Origin: Paraburkholderia bannensis
GTDB taxonomy: Bacteria > Pseudomonadota > Gammaproteobacteria > Burkholderiales > Burkholderiaceae
Length of the DNA stretch: 64,000 nt
Assembly: GCF_014200455.1 (NCBI RefSeq)
Contig: NZ_JACHBW010000001.1
Location: 124,001-188,000 of the forward strand
Reading direction: 5' to 3'
The position numbers were made by a program, and so were the translations under genes. The notes beneath the pieces were generated by a model. It was given only the letters and a program-made list of their open reading frames with translations. It did not search any database and was not told the DNA's origin. This document shows, in pieces, positions 9,241-18,403 of the stretch (its first letter is position 1; the number at the start of each line of letters is the position of its first letter).

Positions 9241-9990
9241 TTAAGACATATACATGCCGCCGTTCACGTGCATCGTCGTGCCCGTGATATAGCCCGCCTG
9301 CGGCGAGGCCAGGAATGCCACCGCATGAGCGATGTCTTCCGGGCTGCCCAGACGTCCCAGCGGAATCTGCTGCTTGAGCGCGGCCTGCTGCTCAGCGGGC
9401 AGATCCTTGGTCATGTCGGTATCGATGAAGCCCGGCGCCACGCAATTCACCGTGATGCCGCGGCTGCCGATCTCGCGCGCGAGCGCGCGCGTCATGCCCG
9501 CGACGCCGGCCTTGGCCGCCGCGTAGTTGGCCTGGCCCGGGTTGCCCGACGAGCCGACCACCGACGTAATGTTGATGATGCGGCCACCCTTGGCCTTCAT
9601 CATGGGGCGCAGCACGGCGCGCGAGAGACGGAACACCGACTTCAGGTTGGTGTCGATCACCGAATCCCACTCGTCGTCCTTCATGCGCATCGCCAGGTTG
9701 TCCTGCGTGATGCCCGCATTGTTGACGAGAATCGCGAGTGCGCCAAATTCCTTGACCGTCGCGTCGATGAGCGCTTCTGCCGCAGCTGCATCGTTGACGT
9801 TGAGGACCGCGCCGCGACCCTTCACGCCTGCTTCCTCGAACGCCGCCGTGATGGCTTGCGCGCCCGCTTCGCTGGTTGCCGTGCCGATCACCGTCGCGCC
9901 CTGGCGCGCCAGTTCCAGCGCGATCGCGCGGCCGATGCCGCGCGAGGCGCCGGTGACGATCGCGGCTTGATTGTCGAGAGTCTTTTCCAT
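9241..9990 (-). CDS. fabG: 3-oxoacyl-[acyl-carrier-protein] reductase
   Basis: A 249-residue short-chain dehydrogenase. The NADPH-binding TGASRGIG is at residues 13-20, NNAG at 90-93, and the catalytic Ser/Tyr/Lys residues are Ser143, Tyr156 and Lys160 in YAAAK. It reduces beta-ketoacyl-ACP in the first reductive step of elongation. It starts 29 bases after fabD and is followed by acpP after 169 bases, in the standard plsX-fabH-fabD-fabG-acpP order. Confidence 0.97.
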   Translation of the reverse strand: MEKTLDNQAAIVTGASRGIGRAIALELARQGATVIGTATSEAGAQAITAAFEEAGVKGRGAVLNVNDAAAAEALIDATVKEFGALAILVNNAGITQDNLAMRMKDDEWDSVIDTNLKSVFRLSRAVLRPMMKAKGGRIINITSVVGSSGNPGQANYAAAKAGVAGMTRALAREIGSRGITVNCVAPGFIDTDMTKDLPAEQQAALKQQIPLGRLGSPEDIAHAVAFLASPQAGYITGTTMHVNGGMYMS

Positions 9991-10019
9991 CTTCGAATCC
10001 GTTGCGAGTTATGCGCGTG

Positions 10020-10958
10020 TTACGCGTTCAGAAGCGCGAGCGTGTCTTCGAGCGACTTCGGATCGAACACCGAAGCGCCAACCAGATTGCCGTCGATGCG
10101 CTTCGTGAGGCCGGCGAGCACCTTGCCCGGGCCGCATTCGATCACATGCGTCGCGCCTTGCGCGGCGATCGCCTGCACGCACTCGACCCAGCGCACCGGG
10201 CCCGCGGCCTGACGCACGAGCGCGTCACGGATCTTCGCGGGATCGGTCTCGAAGGCCACGTCGACGTTGTTGACGACCGGGATGAGCGGCGCGTTCAGCG
10301 TGACGTTCGCCAGATACTCGCGCAGTTGATCCGACGCCGGCTTGAGCAGCGACGAGTGGAACGGCGCCGACACCGGCAGCGGCAGCGCGCGCTTGGCGCC
10401 CTTCGCCTTGGCGACCTCGCAGGCCTTCTCGACCGCGGCCTTGTGACCGGCGATCACGACTTGCGCCGGCGCGTTGAAGTTGACGGCCTCGACCACGCCG
10501 CCGCTGGCCGCAGCCGCTTCGGCGCAGACTGCGCGCACGGTGTCGTCGTCCAGACCGAGCACTGCCGCCATGCCGCCCTCGCCCACCGGCACGGCGTTTT
10601 GCATCGCCTGGGCGCGGAAACGCACCAGCGGCACGGCGTCGCGGAACGCGAGCACGCCCGCGGCGACCAGCGCCGTATATTCGCCGAGGCTATGGCCCGC
10701 GACGATCGCCGGAGCCGCGCCGCCTGCCTGTTGCCACGCGCGATAAACGGCGTAAGCGGCGGTGAGCATGACCGGCTGCGTGTTGGTGGTGAGATTGAGT
10801 TCTTCGGCCGGACCTTCGGCGATCAGCTTGCCGATGTCCTGGCCCAGCGCGTCGGACGCTTCCTGCACGGTCTCGCGCACGACGGCGTTATCGGCGAAGG
10901 CGTCGAGCATGCCGACGGCCTGCGAGCCCTGGCCCGGAAAAACGAATGCGAATTTCAT
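10020..10958 (-). CDS. fabD: Malonyl-CoA:ACP transacylase
   Basis: A 312-residue acyltransferase. The nucleophile Ser90 lies in GHSLGE, Arg is in VRFRAQAMQ and the catalytic His is in APFHSSLL. It transfers malonyl from CoA to the ACP encoded two genes downstream. The start MKFAFVFPGQGSQ is the family start. It stands between fabH and fabG on the same strand. Confidence 0.97.
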   Translation of the reverse strand: MKFAFVFPGQGSQAVGMLDAFADNAVVRETVQEASDALGQDIGKLIAEGPAEELNLTTNTQPVMLTAAYAVYRAWQQAGGAAPAIVAGHSLGEYTALVAAGVLAFRDAVPLVRFRAQAMQNAVPVGEGGMAAVLGLDDDTVRAVCAEAAAASGGVVEAVNFNAPAQVVIAGHKAAVEKACEVAKAKGAKRALPLPVSAPFHSSLLKPASDQLREYLANVTLNAPLIPVVNNVDVAFETDPAKIRDALVRQAAGPVRWVECVQAIAAQGATHVIECGPGKVLAGLTKRIDGNLVGASVFDPKSLEDTLALLNA

Positions 10959-11104
10959 GGCTTCCTCAAAATTCGGTCAAAACGGATGGGCGATGCGCTC
11001 GGGTGAACCGCCGCGGACCGCGCACATCGCGCTTGCTGCAAAACCTGTTGCAAACGCGAGTGCGGGCGGTCTGCCGGGCGGGAGCGCGAAAGCCCGCGCG
11101 GAAA

Positions 11105-12094
11105 TCAGTAGCGGATGACGGATGCGCCCCAGGTGAAACCGCCGCCCACGCCTTCGATGAGCACGTTCTGGCCGCGCTTGATGCGGCCGTCGCGCACCGC
11201 GACGTCGAAGGCAAGCGGAATCGATGCCGCCGAGGTGTTGCCGTGATCGCCCACCGTCACCACCATGCGCTCAGCGGGCAGGCCGAGCTTGCGGCAGGTG
11301 CCCTGCATGATGCGGATGTTGGCCTGGTGCGGAATCAGCCAGTCGATCTGGTCGGCCGTGAGTTGCGCCTTCTCCAGCGCCTCGTGGGCGACCTTCTCCA
11401 GCACGTTCACGGCCAGCTTGAACACGGCCTGACCGTCCATGTGCAGGAAGGCGTTGCCCGCGATCACGCCGCCGTTCACGTTGCCGGGCGTGCACAGGAT
11501 GTGCGCGTAGCTGCCGTCGGCGTGCAGGGCGCTCGCGAGCACGCCCGGTTGTTCCGAGGCCTGCATCACGATGGCGCCCGCGCCGTCGCCGAACAGCACG
11601 CAGGTGGTGCGGTCGTTGAAGTCGAGGATGCGCGAGAAGGTTTCCGCGCCCACCACCAGCGCCGTCTTGTGCTGGCCGCTGCGGATCAGGCTGTCGGCCA
11701 CCGAAACGGCGTAGGCGAAGCCCGAGCACACGGCCTGCACGTCGAAGGCCGCGCCGTGATTGCGGATGCCGAGCTTGTTCTGCAGCAGGCAGGCGGTGCT
11801 CGGAAACACGAAATCGGGCGTCGAGGTGGCGACGATGATGAGGTCGATGGACTGCGGATCGACGTCGGCAGCGGCGATGGCGCGCTGCGACGCGGCGAGC
11901 GCGAGATCGCTGGTGGTGACGTCCGGCGCGGCGAAGTGGCGCGCGTGGATGCCCGTGCGGGCAACGATCCACTCGTCGCTCGTCTCGACGCCTTTGGCGG
12001 CGAGGCGCTCGGCCAGATCCTGGTTGGTGACGCGCTCAGGCGGAAGGAAGCTGCCCGTGCCGAGCACGCGGGAATAGAGAGTCGGTTGAGCCAT
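11105..12094 (-). CDS. fabH: 3-oxoacyl-[acyl-carrier-protein] synthase III
   Basis: A 329-residue KAS III enzyme that starts fatty-acid synthesis by condensing acetyl-CoA with malonyl-ACP. The Cys-His-Asn triad is visible: Cys123 in [10 protein letters not shown], His in PHQANIRIM and Asn in DHGNTSAAS. The start overlaps the stop of plsX by one base, which implies translational coupling. A gap of 146 bases separates it from fabD. Confidence 0.97.
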   Translation of the reverse strand: MAQPTLYSRVLGTGSFLPPERVTNQDLAERLAAKGVETSDEWIVARTGIHARHFAAPDVTTSDLALAASQRAIAAADVDPQSIDLIIVATSTPDFVFPSTACLLQNKLGIRNHGAAFDVQAVCSGFAYAVSVADSLIRSGQHKTALVVGAETFSRILDFNDRTTCVLFGDGAGAIVMQASEQPGVLASALHADGSYAHILCTPGNVNGGVIAGNAFLHMDGQAVFKLAVNVLEKVAHEALEKAQLTADQIDWLIPHQANIRIMQGTCRKLGLPAERMVVTVGDHGNTSAASIPLAFDVAVRDGRIKRGQNVLIEGVGGGFTWGASVIRY

Positions 12095-13260
12095 TATGCC
12101 TTCGAGGATGATGCCTTCGAGGTGGATGCCGCGGCGGGCGGGACGGGCTGGGCGGCGTCTGCCGCCGGGCCTGGTTCGCTCGCGGTTGCGCTCGCGGCCG
12201 GGCTGTCGGGAGTCGACGGGGCAGCGCTCTGGCTGCCGGACGCCTGTTCGAAGGAACCGGCGTTGTCTTCCATGGCGCGGGCAAGACGCTCCAGCACGCC
12301 ATTTTTGACGGCATCATACCCGCGATTGATCGCACACTCAAACGCGTAGGCGTCAGCGGAGCCGTGGCTCTTGATGACGAGGCTCTTCAGGCCGAGCAGC
12401 GCCGCGCCATTGTACTGGCGGTGATCGACGCGCTTCTTGAAGCGCATGAGCACGGGCAACGCGGCGATCGCCATCAGCTTCGTGAACCACGAGCGGCCGA
12501 ACTCTTCCTTGATCATGTCGTTGAGCATCTGTGCGAGGCCCTCCGACGTCTTGAGCGCGACATTGCCCACAAAGCCGTCGCAGACGATCACGTCCACGCT
12601 GCCTTTGTAGATGTCGTTGCCTTCGACGTTGCCGCGGAAATTCAGCGTGCTCGCGCGCAGCAGTTCGCCGGCGCGCTTGATGGTTTCGTTGCCCTTGATG
12701 ACTTCTTCGCCGATGTTCAGGAGCCCGATGGTCGGACGCTCCTTGCCTTCGAGAGCCGCAACGAGCGCGTGGCCCATCTCGGCGAACTGCAGCAGATGTT
12801 GCGGTTCGCAGTCGACGTTCGCGCCAAGGTCGAGCATCGTCGTGTAGCCGCGCGGATTAGGCAGCGCAAAGGCGATGGCCGGGCGTTCGATGCCAGGCAA
12901 CGTCTTCAGGACGTAGCGGGACACGGCCATCAGCGCGCCGGTGTTGCCAGCCGACACGCAGGCCTGCGCCGCGCCCTCTTTCACGCGATTGAGCGCGACG
13001 CGCATGGACGAGTCTTTCTTCTTGCGAAGAGCGACCTCGACCGGATCGTCCATTTCGACGACCTCGGTGGCGGGAACGACGGAAAGTGCGGGGAGGTCCT
13101 GCGCCTTGAGCTTCTTGAGCTGGGCGCGGATCGCCGTCTCGATGCCCACGAGCTGCAGATGCGCGTCGGGGTGGGAGCGGACGAAATGGACTGCGGCGGG
13201 CACCGTCACCGACGGGCCGTGGTCGCCTCCCATGCAATCTATCGTGAGCGTAACAGTCAT
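12094..13260 (-). CDS. plsX: Phosphate acyltransferase PlsX
   Basis: A 388-residue enzyme that makes acyl-phosphate from acyl-ACP for membrane phospholipid synthesis. The start [18 protein letters not shown] carries the family motif. The C-terminal 40 residues or so are an Ala/Ser/Pro-rich extension (about residues 345-388) not needed for the fold. It overlaps fabH by one base. A terminator-like hairpin lies only about 24-54 bases upstream, between rpmF and plsX. Confidence 0.96.
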   Translation of the reverse strand: MTVTLTIDCMGGDHGPSVTVPAAVHFVRSHPDAHLQLVGIETAIRAQLKKLKAQDLPALSVVPATEVVEMDDPVEVALRKKKDSSMRVALNRVKEGAAQACVSAGNTGALMAVSRYVLKTLPGIERPAIAFALPNPRGYTTMLDLGANVDCEPQHLLQFAEMGHALVAALEGKERPTIGLLNIGEEVIKGNETIKRAGELLRASTLNFRGNVEGNDIYKGSVDVIVCDGFVGNVALKTSEGLAQMLNDMIKEEFGRSWFTKLMAIAALPVLMRFKKRVDHRQYNGAALLGLKSLVIKSHGSADAYAFECAINRGYDAVKNGVLERLARAMEDNAGSFEQASGSQSAAPSTPDSPAASATASEPGPAADAAQPVPPAAASTSKASSSKA

Positions 13261-13283
13261 GGAATGCGACGAATTTCAGGCAC

Positions 13284-13314
13284 AAAAAAGCGGCAGTTGA
13301 ATGCCGCCTTTTTT
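13284..13314 (-). terminator. Rho-independent terminator between rpmF and plsX
   Basis: A short GCGGCA/TGCCGC stem with a 6-base loop is flanked by six A on one side and six T on the other, so it has terminator form on both strands. On the minus strand it follows rpmF and sits 24 bases before the plsX start, within what would otherwise be one operon. It may attenuate transcription between ribosomal-protein and lipid-synthesis genes. Confidence 0.75.
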
Positions 13315-13414
13315 GCCGAGCCGAACAATGGTCAAGCGAACGGAATCGCCATGTGCGGCGCTGCTGGATGGCCGCTGGATGAACCCGGAGCCGCCGCGCT
13401 GCACACTGGAACGA

Positions 13415-13594
13415 TTAGTCGTTCTTGGTCTTGACGACTTTCTTGCCGCGGTAGTAGCCGTTCGGGCTGATGTGGTGACGCAGATGCACTTCACCCGTGC
13501 TCGGCTCGACAGCCAGCGGAGCGCCCGTGAGGAAATCGTGCGAGCGGTGCATACCGCGCTTCGACGGCGACTTCTTGTTTTGTTGAACTGCCAT
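13415..13594 (-). CDS. rpmF: 50S ribosomal protein L32
   Basis: A 59-residue basic protein starting [20 protein letters not shown], the canonical L32 N-terminus. It ends in KKVVKTKND. Its start is preceded by an AGGAG-like site on the minus strand. It lies in the conserved yceD-rpmF-plsX order. The zinc-type cysteines of some L32 proteins are absent, as in other proteobacterial L32. Confidence 0.97.
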   Translation of the reverse strand: MAVQQNKKSPSKRGMHRSHDFLTGAPLAVEPSTGEVHLRHHISPNGYYRGKKVVKTKND

Positions 13595-13736
13595 GATAAC
13601 TCCTGAAAATTTTCCGAATTCTAACACAGCCCGATCCGGCCGCCGCCACCCTGGGGATGGCCGGACTCCGGGCTCAGGCCCACGTATCTGAAACTGCTGC
13701 CCCTGCGGCCGCCTGATAGCCAGTAATAACCGACGC

Positions 13737-14354
13737 TCAGTGCTTGCTGCCGGGACCGTCCTTCTTGAGCGATTCGAGCGCCGCAAAAGGGTTGATGCGC
13801 TCTTCCGTCTCGATCTCCTGCTCCGGCACGTCGTCCACGGAATCCACGCCTTCCGCGCCATCGGGACCCGAGGCGAGGCTTTCGTGAATTGCCGGACAGA
13901 CTTCGTGCTTCGGCACGAGCGGCAAGGCGAGCAACAACTCCTCTTCGATCAAGTCGACGAGATCGAAATGGCGCGAGCCTACGATCACTTCGACTTCATC
14001 GTCGTCGAGCGGAAACTCATCCGCCTCTTCTTCCGTCTGGACGATACGGAAGACCGCATCGGCATTGAAGGCCTGCTCATAGGGAGCGAGGCACCGCTGA
14101 CACGTGAGCCAGGCGCCGCCGTGGATCACGAGCCGCAGATACGGCTGCGGAGCATGGGTGCCGTCATCCTGCAATTCCGGCTGCGTAAAGCCTTCGGCCT
14201 GCCAGGTGAACGCGGTGTCGCGATCGGGCGCATCGGCCGGGACTTCATTCAATATGCGAGGCAACTGCCCGATGCGAACCATGCCGGCCGCGTCGCGTGC
14301 ACTGCGCGCAAATTCAAAAATATCGATATCGCGTGGGTTGAGCTGTTCGGTCAT
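13737..14354 (-). CDS. yceD: YceD/DUF177 family protein (23S rRNA accumulation protein)
   Basis: A 205-residue acidic protein with the DUF177 signature [20 protein letters not shown] near the middle, a CxxC pair, and a second conserved region [21 protein letters not shown]. coli YceD affects 23S rRNA levels; the molecular activity is not settled. It is the first gene of the yceD-rpmF-plsX-fab cluster, 142 bases before rpmF. The start [19 protein letters not shown] is the family start. Confidence 0.9.
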   Translation of the reverse strand: MTEQLNPRDIDIFEFARSARDAAGMVRIGQLPRILNEVPADAPDRDTAFTWQAEGFTQPELQDDGTHAPQPYLRLVIHGGAWLTCQRCLAPYEQAFNADAVFRIVQTEEEADEFPLDDDEVEVIVGSRHFDLVDLIEEELLLALPLVPKHEVCPAIHESLASGPDGAEGVDSVDDVPEQEIETEERINPFAALESLKKDGPGSKH

Positions 14355-14685
14355 GTGAGCTCTCCTGCTTCAAACATGCGACCTGCAAGCGACGCAAGCC
14401 GGTTGATGTGAACGGCCTGATTTATCGATTGGCTGCTTGATCCCCACCGCATCGGCTACGCGCTTTATGCCCTTGCTTTACGCCCTTACTGGCTTCCTTG
14501 CCGGCCTGACAGACGTGGCAAGGCGAACGTACCGATGAAAAGCCCAAAATCATAGCGCCTTTATCTTTGTCAGTCAAACACTTAAGCTCCTGTCCGAAGG
14601 CGACAAGATGACTGGCCACTACGCCAGTGTCTGTCCCTAATGTATCCCCGTGGTATTCCAGCCCAGACTCAGCTCAATTCCGACC
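14355..14685. other. Divergent intergenic region yceD/maf
   Basis: 331 bases between the divergent yceD and maf genes. Promoters for the yceD-rpmF-plsX-fab cluster and for maf must lie here, but I see no convincing -35/-10 pair. A short open frame on the minus strand (14422-14619) has no coding character. Confidence 0.5.
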
Positions 14686-15324
14686 ATGCTGCCAGATTCT
14701 TCGCCCGCTCAAACCCAGGGTCGCCCCGCGCTGATCCTCGCGTCCAGTTCGCGCTATCGCCGCGAACTGCTCGAACGCCTGCGCATTCCGTTCAGCACCG
14801 CCGTGCCCGCCATCGACGAAACGCCGCGCGCGGGCGAGACGCCCGAAGCCACGGCGCTGCGTCTTTCCGTCGAAAAGGCGCAGGCAGTGGCCGCCGCCTT
14901 GCCAGCAGGCACGGGCCGCACGCTCGTGATCGGCTCCGATCAGGTCGCCACCTTCGACGGCCGCCAGATCGGCAAGCCGGGCACGCACGAGCGCGCGCTC
15001 GAACAACTGCAGGCCATGCGCGGGCGCGAAGTGCTGTTCCATAGCGCCCTGAGCCTGCTCGACACGTCGACTGGCCAGACGGATAGCGTCGATGTGGTGA
15101 CGAAAGTGCGCTTTCGGGATCTGCCGGACGCGGCGCTCGACGCCTATCTACGCGCCGAGGAGCCGTACGACTGTGCGGGCAGCGCCAAGTCCGAGGGGCT
15201 TGGCATCGCGCTGCTCGAAGCCATCGAATCCGACGACCCCACCGCCCTGATCGGTCTGCCGCTCATTGCGCTCACGCGCATGCTGCTGGCGGCGGGCTTC
15301 CCGCTGCTGGAGGCGCAAGCATGA
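14686..15324 (+). CDS. Maf-like nucleotide pyrophosphatase (YceF type, probable m7GTP)
   Basis: A 212-residue Maf/HAM1-superfamily protein. LASSSRYRRELLERL at the N-terminus is the substrate-loop signature, followed by DETP, SVEKA and the GSDQV motif. These proteins hydrolyse modified nucleoside triphosphates; the YceF branch prefers 7-methyl-GTP, and the residues around RYRRELLERLRIPF resemble that branch more than YhdE. The ATG at 14686 gives a normal N-terminus; a GTG at 14650 would add 12 residues. The stop overlaps the next start (ATGA). Confidence 0.88.
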   Translation: MLPDSSPAQTQGRPALILASSSRYRRELLERLRIPFSTAVPAIDETPRAGETPEATALRLSVEKAQAVAAALPAGTGRTLVIGSDQVATFDGRQIGKPGTHERALEQLQAMRGREVLFHSALSLLDTSTGQTDSVDVVTKVRFRDLPDAALDAYLRAEEPYDCAGSAKSEGLGIALLEAIESDDPTALIGLPLIALTRMLLAAGFPLLEAQA

Positions 15325-16043
15325 GCACGGGCACCCTCTATCTGATCCCGAACACGCTCGGCGACGGCGACGAGGCCGCCCTCGCCTACGTCCTGCCCGC
15401 GCCGGTGCGCGAGCGCGCGGGCACGCTTGCCAGCTATATCGGCGAGAACGCCAAGACCACGCGCGCGTTCCTCAAGCGTGTTGGCACCACGCGTCCGATT
15501 CAGGAAATCGAGATTCACGAGCTGAACGTCAACACGCCCGCGGGCGAAATCGACAAATTGCTCAAACCGCTGCTGGGCGGCATCGACACGGGCCTCGTAT
15601 CGGAAGCGGGCGTGCCCGCGGTGGCCGACCCCGGCGCGCTGCTGGTGCGCCGCGCGCACGAGCGCGGCATCAAGGTCGTGCCGCTGGTCGGGCCGAGTTC
15701 GATCCTGCTCGCGCTGATGGCGTCGGGCCTGAACGGCCAGAGCTTCGCGTTCCACGGCTACCTGCCCGTGGACGCCAACGAGCGCATCAAGAAGCTGCGC
15801 GAACTCGAACAGACGTCGCGCAAGGCGAAGCAGACGCAGATCTTCATCGAAACGCCGTATCGCAACAAATCGATGCTCGATACGCTGCTGTCGACCTGCG
15901 CACCGTCGACGCTCGTCTGCGTGGCCGCCGACCTCACGCTGCCGACCGAGACGATCCTCAGCCGCGCCGTGTCCGACTGGAAGAAGAAGCCCACACCGGA
16001 CCTGCACAAGCGCCCGGCGATCTTCCTGCTGCTGGCGCATTGA
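15321..16043 (+). CDS. RsmI-like SAM-dependent methyltransferase (tetrapyrrole methylase fold)
   Basis: A 240-residue protein with the tetrapyrrole-methylase fold. GTLYLIPNTLGD replaces the usual GTLYVVATPIGN of RsmI, then GLVSEAGVPAVADPGALLV and GPSSILLALMASGLNG correspond to the RsmI SAM-binding segments, with FIETPYRN later. The family methylates rRNA or tetrapyrroles. The divergent first motif suggests a paralogue of RsmI with a different or unknown target. It overlaps maf by 4 bases (ATGA), so the two are translated together. Confidence 0.8.
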   Translation: MSTGTLYLIPNTLGDGDEAALAYVLPAPVRERAGTLASYIGENAKTTRAFLKRVGTTRPIQEIEIHELNVNTPAGEIDKLLKPLLGGIDTGLVSEAGVPAVADPGALLVRRAHERGIKVVPLVGPSSILLALMASGLNGQSFAFHGYLPVDANERIKKLRELEQTSRKAKQTQIFIETPYRNKSMLDTLLSTCAPSTLVCVAADLTLPTETILSRAVSDWKKKPTPDLHKRPAIFLLLAH

Positions 16044-16072
16044 GCCGGCGCGAAAGCGCGCCCCAAATAAAC

Positions 16073-16106
16073 GGCCGCTGCACGCAAAAATGCAGCGGCC
16101 ATTTTG
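16073..16106. terminator. Terminator between RsmI-like gene and sppA (convergent)
   Basis: GGCCGCTGCA pairs with TGCAGCGGCC across an 8-base loop, followed by ATTTT on the plus strand. It lies between two converging genes and probably serves the plus-strand unit, perhaps both. Confidence 0.75.
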
Positions 16107-16133
16107 CATCGACCCGATGAATGCTGCGGCGCT

Positions 16134-17141
16134 TTACCGCACCGAAAGCTTCGCGCCCGAAATGAGCGAATGCACGGCGCCCGCGCCGACGCTTGCGCCA
16201 AAGCGCTTGGCCACGCGGTCGGAAATGCTCTGCTTGACGGTGTAGTCGACCACGTCCGGCGCCTTGATGACCTCGCGCGCGACAAAATCGGTGTCGCCAT
16301 ACCCATCGGCGAGACCCAGTTCCACGCTCTTCTGACCGGTCCAGAACAGGCCCGAGAAGATATCGGGTGACTCCTTCAGGCGCTGGCCGCGCCCCGCCTT
16401 CACCGCGTCGATGAACTGCTGGTGAATCTGGTCGAGCATCTCCTGAGCGTGCGCGTCCATCTTCTGCGTATCGGGCGAGAACGGGTCGTAAAACCCTTTG
16501 TTTTCACCCGAGGTCCGCAGACGGCGCTCGACGCCGAGCTTGTCCATCAGGCCCGTAAAGCCGAAACCGTCCATCAGCACGCCGATCGAGCCGACGATGC
16601 TGGCCTTGTTCACGTAGATCTTGTCGGCGGCGGCGGCCACGTAATAGCCGCCCGACGCGCACATATCGCCCACCACCACGTAGAGCGGGATGGCCGGATA
16701 TTTCGCGCGCAGCCGATGGATCTCGTCGTTGATGATGCTGGCCTGCACCGGCGAGCCGCCCGGGCTGTCGATATGCAGGATCACGCCGGCCGTGCCGTCG
16801 TCGTCGAAGGCGCTGTCTAGCGCGCTATTGATGTCTTCGGCGTTGGCGGGCGTATCGGACGATATCTCGCCATCGAGCGACACCAGCGCCGTATGACGGC
16901 CGCCGCCTTCGACGCGCGCGCCGGAAAGGTCGAACACGCTCCATGCAATCAGCACCAGCACGGCGAGGAACGCGAAGCGGAAGAAGATTCTCCAGCGCCG
17001 CGCCGCGCGTTGCTCAGTGATGGCGGCCATGGCGATGCGTTCGAGCGCTTCGCGCTCCCAGCCGCCATTACCGGCTTCCACCTTGCCCGAATGCATGGGG
17101 CGCGGCGGCTCGTTCGAATCGGGGGTCGGTTTGTCTGACAT
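16134..17141 (-). CDS. sppA: Signal peptide peptidase SppA, 36K type (S49 family)
   Basis: A 335-residue membrane-bound serine protease of the short SppA type. One membrane segment spans about residues 52-70. The nucleophile Ser163 is in DMCASGGYYVAAAADKIY, and HIDSPGGSPVQA at about 123-134 is the S49 substrate-site motif. It digests signal peptides left in the membrane after LepB cleavage. A start at 17141 (MSDKPTPDSNEPPRP) gives a polar, proline-rich cytoplasmic tail. Confidence 0.93.
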   Translation of the reverse strand: MSDKPTPDSNEPPRPMHSGKVEAGNGGWEREALERIAMAAITEQRAARRWRIFFRFAFLAVLVLIAWSVFDLSGARVEGGGRHTALVSLDGEISSDTPANAEDINSALDSAFDDDGTAGVILHIDSPGGSPVQASIINDEIHRLRAKYPAIPLYVVVGDMCASGGYYVAAAADKIYVNKASIVGSIGVLMDGFGFTGLMDKLGVERRLRTSGENKGFYDPFSPDTQKMDAHAQEMLDQIHQQFIDAVKAGRGQRLKESPDIFSGLFWTGQKSVELGLADGYGDTDFVAREVIKAPDVVDYTVKQSISDRVAKRFGASVGAGAVHSLISGAKLSVR

Positions 17142-17231
17142 GCGTAAGTGTTTGAATCAGCGATCGAATCGGGCCAAAAGCCGGCGCAGCAAGGCAACTG
17201 GCAATCAAGACAACCCGGATAGTCGGGGCAA

Positions 17232-17630
17232 TCAGGTTGGGGCCGGAACCAGGTCCGCGTCCGGCAGCCAGAATACCGCACGGCCATCGGGCGTGTCGCG
17301 TTCCTCGACGCGCACCGCGCGCAGACGCCCGCCGCGGCACGGGCCACCCACGCATTTGCCGGTCTCGGGCTGGTAGATCGCGCCGTGCGTCGCGCACATC
17401 AGATAAAGCCCCGACGACTCGAAGAACTGCCCTTCCACCCAGTCCAGTTCCATTGGCACGTGCGCGCAGCGGTTCAGGTAGCCATAGGCTTCGCCGCCAA
17501 AGCGCACGAAGAACACCACGGCCGGGCCGCCCGCGTAGGTTGCGTTCATGCGCACGCCCGCGCCGCCATCGACGAGTTCTCCGGCGGCGCACACGCGCAC
17601 GGCGGTACTCGTTTGCGCGGCTTCAATCAT
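17232..17630 (-). CDS. Rieske [2Fe-2S] domain protein
   Basis: A 132-residue soluble protein made almost only of a Rieske domain. The cluster ligands are NRCAHVP (CxH) and CATHGAIY (CxxH). Small free-standing Rieske proteins of this type are ferredoxin-like; the partner is unknown. The ATG at 17630 overlaps the stop of the upstream HAD phosphatase gene (ATGA), so this start is preferred to one 18 bases further upstream. It lies between the phosphatase and sppA on the same strand. Confidence 0.85.
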   Translation of the reverse strand: MIEAAQTSTAVRVCAAGELVDGGAGVRMNATYAGGPAVVFFVRFGGEAYGYLNRCAHVPMELDWVEGQFFESSGLYLMCATHGAIYQPETGKCVGGPCRGGRLRAVRVEERDTPDGRAVFWLPDADLVPAPT

Positions 17631-18286
17631 GCGTGCTCCCGCAGCCACGCGGCGAGTTCGGCCACATCGGCGGCGATGAACCGGGGCGCCAGCACCTCCA
17701 GCGATGCAGCGGAATGCGCGCCATAGCCCACGCCCACGGCTGCCGCGCCCGCATTCGCGGCCATCTGCAGGTCGTGCGTGGTGTCGCCGATCATCACGGT
17801 TCGGCCCAGATCCTGCCCCAGTTCACGCGTGAGTTCATGCAGCATGGCCGGATGCGGCTTCGAGAAAGTTTCGTCGGCGCAGCGCGTGCCGTCGAACAGG
17901 CTCGTGAGGTTGGCGTCGGCCAGCGCGCGGTTCAGGCCCACACGGCTCTTGCCGGTTGCCACACCGAGCAGATAGCCGGTGTCGCGCAGTTCGGCGAGCA
18001 TCTCGCGCACGCCCTTGAACAGCTCGGTCTGCTGATCCTTGAGAAGATAGTGGATGCGATAGCGCTCCACGAGGCGCGGATAGTCGGCCGGGTCGAGCGT
18101 GGGCGCGGCGATCTGCAGCGCCTCGCGCAGGCCAAGGCCGATCACGTAGCTCGCGGCCTCGTCGCCGGGCACGGGCAGGCCCAGGTCGCGGCAGGCGGCC
18201 TGGATGCTGCGCGTGATGTGGGCGGTCGAGTCCATCAGCGTGCCGTCCCAGTCGAACACAATCAGGTCAAATTGCTGTCGGGCCAT
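17627..18286 (-). CDS. HAD-family phosphatase (phosphoglycolate phosphatase-like)
   Basis: A 219-residue HAD hydrolase. Motif I is FDWDGTLMDS near the N-terminus, motif II is in GVATGKS and motif IV is MIGDTTHDLQMA. The cap region is the helical C1 type seen in Gph/PGP enzymes, which remove 2-phosphoglycolate; the substrate here is not proven. The ATG at 18286 has a strong GGAGAAGGA site; a TTG further up is not needed. It is followed by the Rieske gene with an ATGA overlap and preceded by rluC. Confidence 0.85.
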   Translation of the reverse strand: MARQQFDLIVFDWDGTLMDSTAHITRSIQAACRDLGLPVPGDEAASYVIGLGLREALQIAAPTLDPADYPRLVERYRIHYLLKDQQTELFKGVREMLAELRDTGYLLGVATGKSRVGLNRALADANLTSLFDGTRCADETFSKPHPAMLHELTRELGQDLGRTVMIGDTTHDLQMAANAGAAAVGVGYGAHSAASLEVLAPRFIAADVAELAAWLREHA

Positions 18287-18403
18287 TCGGTCCTTCTCCA
18301 AACACTGTTGTTCTTAAGTCCGGTGTATTTCTGTCGTCGCGCCGCATTGTGCCCCGCCTTGGGACCCGAAGGCGGGCAATGCGGCCGCGCCGTGCTCCAA
18401 CCC

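Noticed and set aside
14422..14619. Small 65-residue frame upstream of yceD
   Set aside because: No ribosome-binding site, no signal or motif, and it covers a region that must contain promoters.
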